Shown piece by piece: positions 1 to 8,455 of a stretch of DNA of 64,000 nucleotides. This stretch comes from Candidatus Latescibacterota bacterium (lineage in GTDB: Bacteria > Latescibacterota > UBA2968). Location: positions 62,001 to 126,000 of the forward strand of contig JAJDYX010000047.1 of assembly GCA_022824945.1 (NCBI GenBank), read 5' to 3'. Under the pieces are notes generated by a model. The model was not told where the DNA came from and ran no database searches. It worked only from the letters and a program-made list of their open reading frames with translations. Within the stretch, counting starts at the first letter, position 1. Every line of letters begins with the position of its first letter. The position numbers and the translations under genes were made by a program.

Positions 1-56
1 CCCGAGAGAATATCGAAAGCACCACACCCCCACCATCTCAGATGTATATTGTCCAT
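1..56 (-). CDS. Start of a metal-dependent hydrolase, cut by window edge
   Basis: On the minus strand an ATG at 56-54 follows an AGGAGG-type ribosome site (62-68) at ideal spacing and opens a frame that runs off the window. The 18 visible residues begin MDNIHLRWWGCGAFDI. This resembles the first beta strand of metallo-beta-lactamase-fold hydrolases, where a 'WxGxAxFxI' pattern is usual. The gene is divergent from the dehydrogenase gene at 148. The family call rests on very few residues; that a gene starts here is much surer. Confidence 0.5.
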   Translation of the reverse strand, partial: MDNIHLRWWGCGAFDILS

Positions 57-147
57 TGTGAACCTCCTGAAGTGTAAGTTTGACCAATGGAGTTTAGTAG
101 TTTATTGTTAGTTAGCAAACTAAATTCAGATGCGAAAGGAAAAAAAC

Positions 148-1044
148 ATGGCGCGTGTTGGGTTGATCGGTGTCGGAGATATGGGCAGTGGGATGGCTGC
201 GAACATCTTGAAGAACGGACATGAGCTTGTCGTGTATGATTTGCGCCCCGAACAATTGGAACCATTTGTCGAGCGGGGAGCTTATGCAGCCAAAAATGCA
301 GGCGAAGTGGGCGAGCGCTCAGACTTCGTGTTCGTCATGGTCATGAACGGCGACCAAATTAAGGCGATCTTAAACGGCGGCTTGTTGGACGGCATGAAAC
401 CGGGATCGACATTTATCTGCACAGCAACCATCTTGCGGTCGGAATTAGTCGAAATCGCGCAATGCCTGGAGGGAAAGGGCATTCGCGTCATAGACGCCCC
501 AGTAAGCGGTGGCACACCTGGCGCAGCGGCTGGCACACTGACAATGATGGTAGCGACACGGCGAGATGTTTTTCAGGACGCGACAGAAGTCCTCAACGCA
601 GTCGGAGAAAACATCTTCCATGTCGGCGAAGAGATCGGGGCTGGACAAACCGTGAAAGCGTGTCTGGCCGTCTTGACAGGCGTCACCTATGCGGGCATCT
701 TCGAAACCCTATCACTGGGCGTAAAAGCCGGTATAAAACCCGAGACCCTGTACGAAGTCATCAACACCAGTGTGGTCGGCAGCTTTTTATTTCGAGACAC
801 AACACAAAACATCATGGAACGAAACTTCGCGGGCCAAAGCCGCATTGGCACAATGTACAAAGACCTCGGAATCGCAAAAACACTGGGACGCGAATGTGGC
901 GTGCCCTTGTTCACACTCTCATCGGCTGCGGAGTGGTTTCAAGCGGGCATCAGTGTGAACCCCGAAGAAGCGAACTGGGCCATCATCAAAATTTTTGAAG
1001 ATATGCTGGGTATTGAAGTGAAAAAAAGAGAGACTGGGGATTAG
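148..1044 (+). CDS. NAD-binding 3-hydroxyisobutyrate dehydrogenase-like oxidoreductase
   Basis: 298 residues, the normal length for the beta-hydroxyacid dehydrogenase family (3-hydroxyisobutyrate, tartronate semialdehyde or 6-phosphogluconate type), which oxidises a beta-hydroxyacid with NAD(P). The Rossmann motif GVGDMG is at residues 8-13, the substrate loop DAPVSGG near 117, and the catalytic lysine of GAGQTVK near 170. I chose ATG 148 because GAAAGGA lies 7 bases upstream; the in-frame ATG at 130 has no such site. The asparagine that usually follows the lysine four residues later is replaced (K-A-C-L-A), so substrate or mechanism may differ. It leads a run with the epimerase (1090) and the PhyH-HEAT gene (1962). 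The exact substrate is unknown. Confidence 0.85.
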   Translation: MARVGLIGVGDMGSGMAANILKNGHELVVYDLRPEQLEPFVERGAYAAKNAGEVGERSDFVFVMVMNGDQIKAILNGGLLDGMKPGSTFICTATILRSELVEIAQCLEGKGIRVIDAPVSGGTPGAAAGTLTMMVATRRDVFQDATEVLNAVGENIFHVGEEIGAGQTVKACLAVLTGVTYAGIFETLSLGVKAGIKPETLYEVINTSVVGSFLFRDTTQNIMERNFAGQSRIGTMYKDLGIAKTLGRECGVPLFTLSSAAEWFQAGISVNPEEANWAIIKIFEDMLGIEVKKRETGD

Positions 1045-1089
1045 GGACTGGGGGCTGGTTGGATTGACAACTTGACTTTGGAGTTACTT

Positions 1090-1950
1090 GTGAAACTCGG
1101 TGTAATTACAGATGGAATCAGCAGGGATTTTGAACACGCGTTGAATGTCATGGCGGAATATGGACTGAAATATCCAGAACTTCAGTTTGTATGGGATCGG
1201 GAAGTAGGAGATCACGACACCGGGCAAGTGGCGCAGATGAAGGCACTACTGGATCAGCACGACATGGAAGTCTCCTGTATCTCGCGACACAACTTTGGCG
1301 GCTTGCCCGTATTGCAAACCGAGATAGGAGATCCTGTATTTCAGGATCATGTATCGGGATTGCGGCGGTGCATTGCCCTTGCAAAAACCCTCGGGACAAA
1401 TATGGTCAGAATTATGAGTTGCAAAAAAGAAATGATACTTTTTGGGTACAACGGCGCAGAAGACTGGATTGTAACGGCTGGTGCGTGGGATAAACTGGTA
1501 AAACTCATGGCAGTCCCCGTTCAAATTGCCGAAGAAGAAGGCGTGACACTCGTCGTCGAAACGGGCAATAATGCCATGATCACATCGGGGTATCTGGCGA
1601 GAAAATTGATCGACGAATTGGGTAGCTCCCACCTCAAGCTGCTATGGGATATTCCCAACACAATGTACTGTACGGATGTCCCCTTTCCCGATGCCTACAA
1701 TGAAATTCGCGATTACATTGGCCATATTCACATCAAAGACGCAAAAGCCGATATAGCGCGTGCGACCGTTGGATTCTATCCCCTGGGCGAAGGCGATGTA
1801 GGACCATATCTGGAACCTATTGCAAACGCGCTCAAACGCGACGGGTATGCGGGCGCGATCTCTTACGAAAGCGTCTATCGCCCCGAAGGCGGCACATTTG
1901 AAGACGGGTTCAGAGCAAGCGTTGCAAAATTTGTAGAAATTTTTGAATGA
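1090..1950 (+). CDS. Sugar phosphate isomerase/epimerase family TIM barrel
   Basis: 286 residues of the AP-endonuclease-2/xylose-isomerase-like TIM-barrel superfamily. These are metal-dependent enzymes that isomerise or epimerise sugars, inositols or related polyols. Metal-ligand segments typical of the fold are visible: VVETGNN (strand 4 Glu), LLWDIPN, HIHIKDAK (His and Asp) and the late SYES Glu. The GTG start at 1090 gives the family-typical MKLGVITDGI and has GGAG 6 bases upstream; TTG codons further up lack this. It lies 45 bases after the dehydrogenase and ends inside the ribosome-site region of the next gene, so the three are probably one operon. Substrate not predictable. Confidence 0.85.
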   Translation: MKLGVITDGISRDFEHALNVMAEYGLKYPELQFVWDREVGDHDTGQVAQMKALLDQHDMEVSCISRHNFGGLPVLQTEIGDPVFQDHVSGLRRCIALAKTLGTNMVRIMSCKKEMILFGYNGAEDWIVTAGAWDKLVKLMAVPVQIAEEEGVTLVVETGNNAMITSGYLARKLIDELGSSHLKLLWDIPNTMYCTDVPFPDAYNEIRDYIGHIHIKDAKADIARATVGFYPLGEGDVGPYLEPIANALKRDGYAGAISYESVYRPEGGTFEDGFRASVAKFVEIFE

Positions 1951-1961
1951 GGAGACCCACC

Positions 1962-3404
1962 ATGGCTGATCCAATGCGGTTATTGAATGATGAAGAGGTA
2001 CAGCGATTTATCGTGGATGGATGCATGACCGTTCACGCGGCTTATCCGCCCTCATTTCACGCGAATATCCACGACCAGATCGAGACCGTCTTTGAAAAAG
2101 AAGGCAATCCCGGCAATAATATCTTGCCCCGGATACCGCAAATCGGACAGGTATTTGAACACCCCAATGTGAAAGGGGCACTGACCAGCTTACTGGGACC
2201 GGGATACATCTTGAACCCCCATCGACATTGTCACCTGAATCCCCCCGGGCGAAACGGACAGCGATGGCATAAAGACTGTTATGTATATGATCACAATCTG
2301 CGACATCCAAAATTCTACTGGGTGCTCGCTTTTTATTTTCCACAAGACACGACTGAAGACATGGGACCTTCGGGTGTATTGCCCGGCATGCAAATATACA
2401 AAACCATCAGCGATGTAAATCCTGCACAAACGAAAGAAAAAGCGCGGGCATTTTGCGGACCTGCGGGCACAGTAGCTCTAATCCACTTCGACTCCTGGCA
2501 CCGCGCAACGGAGAACATCAGCAATAAAAATCGGTACATGCTAAAATTCCAATTTGCGCGCACACAGGAACCGCAAAAACCCACCTGGGATCACCAAAGT
2601 CGTGTGTGGTCCCCGGGCATTGAAGATCGGCATCCAGCCGTATCAAAAGACGTGTGGAATTGGATGTGCGGAAACGCGGAAAAAGAACGCGAAACACCAG
2701 AGAGCAATCTAAAAAATTTGATTCAAGACTTAAAGAATGGACCGGAAAGTGAACGGTTAGACGCGGCGTATAAACTCGCCGAGTTTGGCGAAGAAGCCGT
2801 ACCTGAACTCATCGCCGCCATGCGAGAGGAAACACTCGCGACAATTGATGAAACAGAAGCCAAAACACCGGACAATGCCCATGGAACAAACCCCACGAGC
2901 GGATGCGCGGCACTATCCCTCGCAACCATAGGAAAACCCGCAGTCCCGGCCCTGACAGAAACACTATCAGACAATCACTGGTGGATACGAGCGGTTGCTG
3001 CCAATATATTGGGACATATCGGATCAAACGCCATTGCTGCCGAGTCCGCTTTGAGAACCGCGATAAAAGACAATCACTGGTGGGTACGCCGCAACGCAAT
3101 CGAAGCACTAGGCGCAATCGGTGATTTTTCCTCAGAACTACTCTCTGATCTGACACAGGCACTCGGTGATGAAGACTATCGCGTGCGCCGCAACGCAGCC
3201 CTCACCCTCGCAAAATTCGGAGAATCGGGCGATATTGCAGTTGGAGCACTATCAACAATGCTCGAAGACGAAAATCGCTACAACCGCTTTTACGCTGCAT
3301 ATCTTCTGAAACAAATCGGCACACCTGCAGCACGAGATATATTATTCCACACCCTATTCAATTCTCGCTGGTGTCCCATCACGACAAAAGACGATATGTA
3401 CTAA
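1962..3404 (+). CDS. Phytanoyl-CoA dioxygenase-like protein with C-terminal HEAT repeats
   Basis: 480 residues. The N-terminal half (about 1-235) is a PhyH-type Fe(II)/2-oxoglutarate dioxygenase: the metal triad is read as H103-x-D105 (WHKD) and H180 (SWHRA), with a downstream Arg for 2-oxoglutarate. The C-terminal half (about 253-476) is HEAT-like: helical repeats of the type 'D(N/E)(H/Y)(W)(W)(V/I)R…A…LG(H/A)IG', with the unit DNHWWxR appearing twice. ATG 1962 follows GAGGAG. The dioxygenase part may hydroxylate a small molecule, while HEAT repeats normally bind protein. The fusion suggests a protein-associated substrate or docking partner (inference). No membrane or signal segment is seen. 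Confidence 0.85.
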   Translation: MADPMRLLNDEEVQRFIVDGCMTVHAAYPPSFHANIHDQIETVFEKEGNPGNNILPRIPQIGQVFEHPNVKGALTSLLGPGYILNPHRHCHLNPPGRNGQRWHKDCYVYDHNLRHPKFYWVLAFYFPQDTTEDMGPSGVLPGMQIYKTISDVNPAQTKEKARAFCGPAGTVALIHFDSWHRATENISNKNRYMLKFQFARTQEPQKPTWDHQSRVWSPGIEDRHPAVSKDVWNWMCGNAEKERETPESNLKNLIQDLKNGPESERLDAAYKLAEFGEEAVPELIAAMREETLATIDETEAKTPDNAHGTNPTSGCAALSLATIGKPAVPALTETLSDNHWWIRAVAANILGHIGSNAIAAESALRTAIKDNHWWVRRNAIEALGAIGDFSSELLSDLTQALGDEDYRVRRNAALTLAKFGESGDIAVGALSTMLEDENRYNRFYAAYLLKQIGTPAARDILFHTLFNSRWCPITTKDDMY

Positions 3405-3454
3405 TCGATTATGCGAAAAAAAATAATGCAAAAATTTTATTTTTTATTACATTA

Positions 3455-3482
3455 CATTAAGTAAGTAAAAACTTACTTAATG
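3455..3482. promoter_or_regulatory. Perfect 12-bp inverted repeat, candidate operator
   Basis: CATTAAGTAAGT (3455-3466), AAAA spacer, ACTTACTTAATG (3471-3482): every base of the arms pairs. It lies about 50 bases before the ribosome site of the outer-membrane protein gene at 3534, in an AT-rich gap. The stem is AT-rich and no T-run follows, so a dimeric repressor site is more likely than a terminator. The regulator is unknown. Confidence 0.5.
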
Positions 3483-3533
3483 CCATCCCATCGGGGTTGG
3501 GACTGACTACTGAACACTATCCAGGAGCAAAAT

Positions 3534-6020
3534 ATGATCAGAGCGTGCTTGCTTGGGCTTTTCTGTATAGCGATTTGCGCGCGGCCGGCTGAAAGTGAAG
3601 ACATAGCTGGCATTGTCAAAGAAATCACGGGCGATCTCGCTTATGTATCTGGACTCAATGGGGCGGCATCCCTGGGAAGCCAATTGCAGATGGACAATGG
3701 GTCCACGCTTCAGGTCATCAAAAAACTCGACGACGACGTACTTGTGGCTCGCGTGGTAGAAGAAAACGGTTCACCCGTAAAGGTAGCGGATCGCATTCGC
3801 GTTGTCACCACACAAACTTCTGACGATGCACCGCGGGCGGTTTACGCCACCCGCGTGGATCAAGGTCCCAAAATGGACGGACATTTAGACGATCCTGCAT
3901 GGCAAAATGCAAAACCCATTGAGGGGTTTGTACAACGCGATCCGGGTTACTGGGTGCCGAGTACCGAACGCACAACAGCCCGTATTGTATATGACCAGAG
4001 AAAAATCTATTTCGGATTTGAATGTTTTGATTCTGAACCACACAAAATCGTGGCAAATAACATGCGGCGCGATTCGGAAGTGTGGGGCGATGACAACGTT
4101 CAAATTCTTCTGGACACTTACAACGACCGCCAGACCGGCGCGTTCTTCTTCGTCAACTCCCTGGGCGCAAAGCGAGACCTGATCCTATCGCGGGAAGGCC
4201 GCACCTACAACGACGACTGGGATTGCATCTGGGAAGCCAAAGGACACCGGCACGACAAAGGATGGTCGGTTGAGGTCGCGATTCCATTCGATCAACTGCG
4301 ATTTAAGGACGAAGAAGATGCCGTATGGGGTATCAACCTCGCGCGATTTATCGCCCGCAAAACCGAATCGACAGCACTGATGATAGGGCAAAGATCGACA
4401 TCTCCAACACAGCGCTATCGCACGACAGACCTCGCAGAACTCAGAGGGCTAAGATCCTTAAAAACCCGCCGTGTATTTCAGATCAAACCCTATGTATTGC
4501 CCGGCGCAGTGAAAGATTTGCAGGCAGAAGACCCATCTGTACAGGAGACTTTTGAATCGGGTGTAGATCTGCGGTATGGCCTCACACCCAATATGATACT
4601 GGATCTGTCTTATAATACCGATTTTGCCCAGGTTGAAGGAGACCAGGAGGAAGTGAACCTGACGCAATTCTCGCAATTCTTTCCCGAAAAGCGCGAATTT
4701 TTCCTGGAGGGATCCAATCTCTTTGATTTTGGCGAAGCCGCCACGAGACGCGGTGGGGACAGCCGCCCGCCCACGATCTTATTTTACAGCCGCCGAATCG
4801 GCCTGGAATCGGGGGAACCCGTACCCATTCTCTTGGGCAGCAAACTGGCGGGCAAAGCTGGCAAGACGAGCATTGGCGCATTGAATGTATTGACAGATTC
4901 CAAAACGCTTCAGGATGATACATTTGTTCAACGCAGCAATTTCTCGGTCTTGCGCCTGAAACACGATGTGATAGCGCGGTCAAATATCGGTGCGATTATT
5001 GTGAACAAACAAACCCCTGTTCCGGGTGCGGGTTGGGACCAGTACAACCGCGCTGCCGGGCTTGATTTCAGTTACTCGCCATCCAACGCTCTCAATTTTC
5101 AGGGCTTTTACGCAAAAACCTGGGATTCTGCTGAAGACGTGCCGACAGGAGCTGCAGGATTTTTACAGGCCACCTATTCGGGAGGTATTTATTCCAGCAC
5201 CCTGAAATACGTCGATATTGGAGAACATTTTCTACCCAAAGCTGGATTTGTCAACCGCCGCGCAGGATTGCAAAGACTCAGGCGATACGAGGCACAATTC
5301 AGAGCGCGAATACCCGCCAACACAAATCTCATTCGCTATATTTCCACGGGGCCGAGGTTTCGGCTCTTTGCAGATCCCAGTGACCCAATAAACAAAGTCA
5401 AATTCTGGGACTTACAGGTCTCTACTTACACGCGATTCAATGCCGGAGACTGGTATCGGATCGAATTTATGCGAACACACGACGTGGTCGAGCGCACATT
5501 CAAGCCATCGAAAAAGCGACCAGAAATAATAATCCCACACGGCACATACAATTTTACAAAATTCAGAACCGGTCCCTATCCAAGCCGCTCGCGGAAAGTC
5601 CGTCCCGAGTTCGATATTGAAATCGGCAATTATTACACCGGTAAGCGATATAAAGTCTCAGTCGAAAACAGCTACAGACCTTCGGGAAAACTTTCGCTTG
5701 AAACGGATTATGAAGTCAACTGGCTGCGCCTGCCCCAGGGCAACTTCAATATTCAGGTATTGAGCAACCGCTTGATCTATTCATTTTCCACGGACTTTTA
5801 CGTCAAACTATTCGCCCAGTGGAATAATGACAGCGAACAGGCCAGCGTAAACGTATTGTTAAATTACCGCTTCCGCCCCGGCAGTGATATTTACTTTGTC
5901 TATGACCAGGGCTTTGATGTGACCTACGATCACAACCTGGATGACCGAGATGTCCTGCGCGAATGGAACGAAAGAAACCGGGCTGTTCTCATAAAAGTCT
6001 CATACATGCTGGGGATGTAA
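3534..6020 (+). CDS. CBM9-like/DUF5916 outer-membrane protein
   Basis: 828 residues with an N-terminal signal peptide (about 1-21). Residues 22-90 are a small beta domain. Residues 99-290 are a DOMON/CBM9-like sugar-binding domain (LDDPAWQNA, IYFGFECFD, DDNVQILLDTYND). The remainder, to 828, is a DUF5916 region of alternating strands typical of an outer-membrane beta barrel, ending in VSYMLGM. CAGGAG precedes the ATG. CBM9/DUF5916 proteins are common in polysaccharide-using Gram-negative bacteria and are thought to bind or import glycans at the surface; that role is inferred here. It has its own terminator (6047-6074). Confidence 0.85.
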   Translation: MIRACLLGLFCIAICARPAESEDIAGIVKEITGDLAYVSGLNGAASLGSQLQMDNGSTLQVIKKLDDDVLVARVVEENGSPVKVADRIRVVTTQTSDDAPRAVYATRVDQGPKMDGHLDDPAWQNAKPIEGFVQRDPGYWVPSTERTTARIVYDQRKIYFGFECFDSEPHKIVANNMRRDSEVWGDDNVQILLDTYNDRQTGAFFFVNSLGAKRDLILSREGRTYNDDWDCIWEAKGHRHDKGWSVEVAIPFDQLRFKDEEDAVWGINLARFIARKTESTALMIGQRSTSPTQRYRTTDLAELRGLRSLKTRRVFQIKPYVLPGAVKDLQAEDPSVQETFESGVDLRYGLTPNMILDLSYNTDFAQVEGDQEEVNLTQFSQFFPEKREFFLEGSNLFDFGEAATRRGGDSRPPTILFYSRRIGLESGEPVPILLGSKLAGKAGKTSIGALNVLTDSKTLQDDTFVQRSNFSVLRLKHDVIARSNIGAIIVNKQTPVPGAGWDQYNRAAGLDFSYSPSNALNFQGFYAKTWDSAEDVPTGAAGFLQATYSGGIYSSTLKYVDIGEHFLPKAGFVNRRAGLQRLRRYEAQFRARIPANTNLIRYISTGPRFRLFADPSDPINKVKFWDLQVSTYTRFNAGDWYRIEFMRTHDVVERTFKPSKKRPEIIIPHGTYNFTKFRTGPYPSRSRKVRPEFDIEIGNYYTGKRYKVSVENSYRPSGKLSLETDYEVNWLRLPQGNFNIQVLSNRLIYSFSTDFYVKLFAQWNNDSEQASVNVLLNYRFRPGSDIYFVYDQGFDVTYDHNLDDRDVLREWNERNRAVLIKVSYMLGM

Positions 6021-6041
6021 TCCCTCTCCCACAGTACAATT

Positions 6042-6074
6042 AAAAAGACCGGACAAAGCGTCCGGTCTTTTTTT
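6042..6074. terminator. Bidirectional rho-independent terminator
   Basis: GACCGGAC (6047-6054), loop AAAGC, GTCCGGTC (6060-6067), followed by seven T on the plus strand and preceded by five A. It therefore works for the DUF5916 gene on the plus strand and the converging SDR gene on the minus strand. Confidence 0.9.
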
Positions 6075-6081
6075 ATCTGTC

Positions 6082-6834
6082 TTACCCGCGTCCAATATAA
6101 GGCATCTTGGTCGCCATAATCGTCACAAACTGAATATTTGCATCTAACGGAAGGCTCGCCATGTGGAGCACGGCTTGTGCAACGCCTTTGACATCCATCG
6201 TAGGCTCTACCAGAGTAGAACCATTGGCTTGCGGAACGCCTCTTTTCATGCGCTCAGTCATATCGGTCGCTGCATTGCCGATATCGATTTGCCCGCATGC
6301 GATATCGTATTTGCGTCCATCGAGCGAAGCGGATTTGGTGAGACCGGACACCGCGTGTTTGGTCGCCGTATAAGGCGCAGAATTAGGACGGGGGACATGC
6401 GCCGATATCGATCCATTATTGATGATCCTCCCCCCCCGGGGCGTCTGATCTTTCATAATCTTAAACGCCTCCTGAATGCACAGAAAGACACCTGTTAAAT
6501 TGGTATTGACCACAGTTTGCCATTGCTCAAAAGTCAGATCCTCGAGATTGACACCGGGTGCGCCCACACCCGCATTGTTGAACAAAACATCCAAACGTCC
6601 AAACTTCTCTTTCGTCTGTGCAAAAAGATTTTCCACAGATGCGGGATCGCCGACATCTGTCGGCACAACAAGCGTATTAGAATCATCTACACTCGATTCA
6701 CTCACTGTGGTATTCAAAGTTTCTTCGCGTCGTCCTGCCAGAGTCACAGAATATCCCGCATCCAAAAAGGCAAGCGTGGTATATTTTCCAATCCCGCTGC
6801 CCGCGCCAGTGACAATTGCAACTTTGCTACTCAT
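6082..6834 (-). CDS. Short-chain dehydrogenase/reductase
   Basis: 250 residues, the classical SDR length. The cofactor motif TGAGSGIG is near residues 9-16, NNAG is present, and the catalytic set is visible: Ser in NNGSIS, Tyr155 and Lys159 (YTATK). I chose ATG 6834 because AGGAGA sits 7 bases upstream and the protein begins directly with the first beta strand ([11 protein letters not shown]); a longer frame to 6945 adds a non-homologous leader. It oxidises or reduces an alcohol/carbonyl with NAD(P); substrate unknown. It converges with the DUF5916 gene and shares its terminator. Confidence 0.9.
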   Translation of the reverse strand: MSSKVAIVTGAGSGIGKYTTLAFLDAGYSVTLAGRREETLNTTVSESSVDDSNTLVVPTDVGDPASVENLFAQTKEKFGRLDVLFNNAGVGAPGVNLEDLTFEQWQTVVNTNLTGVFLCIQEAFKIMKDQTPRGGRIINNGSISAHVPRPNSAPYTATKHAVSGLTKSASLDGRKYDIACGQIDIGNAATDMTERMKRGVPQANGSTLVEPTMDVKGVAQAVLHMASLPLDANIQFVTIMATKMPYIGRG

Positions 6835-7059
6835 AGTCAAATCTCCTGATGGGTTATATGATTTATGTCTAACGCATGATAACATACAGAACGCATAAGT
6901 CAAAAAATTTATGTACAGCCAAATGCACAGGGATTTTAGCATCATTCCTCAAGTTCGGGCATCATGACTGTTTTTATTTAGGAAATCTATATTTATCATG
7001 TTATTATTCCTTATGAGAGCAAGCAGTAACGCTTAAACTCTAACAAGAGGGAGGAAGTC

Positions 7060-8268
7060 ATGCGCTTATTACTATTTGCAATCGTTTTCGCAGGTCTTTT
7101 GACTCAACCACTCCAGGCCAGAGTTGGATCACAATCAAGTAATCCAGACTTCGATGGAAGCGGCTTTGTCGATTTTTCCGACTTTTTGCTCTTTGTCAGC
7201 AAGTTCGGAGCACGTCAGGGCGATGAGAGGTATGAGACCCGATTCGATCTGGATGGCGATGGCGAGGTCGCGTTTGGAGATTTTCTAATATTCGTCGGAC
7301 AATTTGGCAAAGAAGTGCCCAAGGCTATGGGAAAGATATACTGGACAGACTCCGGCACGGGTAATCCCACTCCCATGGAAGACGATAAAATCCAGCGCGC
7401 CAACCTCGATGGATCCAATGTTGAAACCCTCGTCACCTACGAAAACTTCTTGCGGCTTCCAATGGGCATTGAGCTGGATGCGGCTGAAGGCAAAATATAC
7501 TGGACAGACGCCACCAGGGATAGAATTCGGCGCGCCAACCTCGATGGCTCTGACGTAGAAGATATCCTCAACACCAGAACATTCGGTGAGCAAGCACTCG
7601 ATGGTCCAGCCACCACCCCGCGCGACGTCGCCCTGGATCTGACAAGCGCCCCCCCAAAGATGTACTGGGTAGATGCTGGCACGAATAACGTCAATGACGG
7701 TAAAATCTGGCGCGCTAATCTCAACGGATCCAGTCCCGAAGCCCTCGTCACCACTGGATTGATTACGCCACAGAGCATCGCTCTGGACGTAGCCGGAGGC
7801 AAAATGTACTGGACGGATTCCGGCACGGGTGGCCCCGACGCACCGCAGGACGATAAAATCCAGCGTGCCAACCTCGACGGATCCAATATCGAAACCCTTC
7901 TCACCTACGAAAACTTCTTGCGGGTTCCAAGAGGCATTGCTCTGGATGTAGCCGGAGGCAAAATGTACTGGACAGACATCAGCAGAGATAGAATCCGGCG
8001 TGCCAACCTCGACGGCTCTGAAGCAGAAGATATCCTCAACACCAGAACATTCGGCGGGCAAGCACTCGCCGGATCAGCCACCACCCCACGCGATATTGCT
8101 CTGGACTTGACAAGCGATCCCCCTAAGATGTACTGGGTAGATGCTGGCACAGCCAACGTCAATGACGGCAAAATCTGGCGCGCCAACCTCGACGGATCCA
8201 GTCCCGAAGCCCTCGTCACCACTGGATTGGTTAATACACAGGGCATCGCCCTGATGCTCGCGCCATAG
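7060..8268 (+). CDS. Exported YWTD beta-propeller protein with paired EF-hand module
   Basis: 402 residues: signal peptide (1-21), two EF-hand/dockerin-like calcium loops (about 30-52 and 63-83, D-x-D-G-S/D-G…DFL(L/I)FV), then from about 93 a series of YWTD/YWVD units as in LDL-receptor class B propellers. The propeller consists of two near-identical 156-residue halves (468-bp repeat). GGGAGG precedes the ATG. Probably a surface or periplasmic binding protein; the EF-hand pair matches those of three other large exported proteins in this window (16286, 19681, 37330). No enzymatic motif seen. Confidence 0.8.
   Translation: MRLLLFAIVFAGLLTQPLQARVGSQSSNPDFDGSGFVDFSDFLLFVSKFGARQGDERYETRFDLDGDGEVAFGDFLIFVGQFGKEVPKAMGKIYWTDSGTGNPTPMEDDKIQRANLDGSNVETLVTYENFLRLPMGIELDAAEGKIYWTDATRDRIRRANLDGSDVEDILNTRTFGEQALDGPATTPRDVALDLTSAPPKMYWVDAGTNNVNDGKIWRANLNGSSPEALVTTGLITPQSIALDVAGGKMYWTDSGTGGPDAPQDDKIQRANLDGSNIETLLTYENFLRVPRGIALDVAGGKMYWTDISRDRIRRANLDGSEAEDILNTRTFGGQALAGSATTPRDIALDLTSDPPKMYWVDAGTANVNDGKIWRANLDGSSPEALVTTGLVNTQGIALMLAP
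7330..8265 (+). repeat. Two 468-bp tandem copies inside the YWTD gene
   Basis: The codon series starting at the YWTD tyrosine at 7339 recurs at 7807, exactly 468 bp (156 codons) later. Long identical stretches include DKIQRANLDGSN, TYENFLR and RDRIRRANLDGS. The DNA match is high enough to imply a recent in-frame duplication. Confidence 0.85.
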
Positions 8269-8281
8269 TCTGTGAAAACCG

Positions 8282-8312
8282 CGGGTTCGTCCAGCACCGG
8301 GCGAACCCGTTT
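8282..8312 (+). terminator. Probable terminator after YWTD gene
   Basis: An 11-bp stem (8282-8292 with 8299-8309, one G-U pair), loop AGCACC, then only TTT. Strong stem but short T-run. Confidence 0.5.
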
Positions 8313-8407
8313 GCCGTCTCACTTCATCCCTTCTCCTCGCCTCCTTCCCCTCCGCACAATACATCCGCATTTTTTGGTTCTTGTTTGTCCAGACAAGACG
8401 CATTATC

Positions 8408-8437
8408 TTGCCATTCATATATGTTATTTTTTATAAT
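8408..8437 (+). promoter_or_regulatory. Candidate sigma-70-type promoter
   Basis: TTGCCA (8408-8413), 18-bp spacer, TATAAT (8432-8437), just before the dehydrogenase start at 8456. The leader would be very short, close to the ribosome site, so this is tentative. Confidence 0.3.
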
Positions 8438-8455
8438 CAATAGAAAGGATGGATA

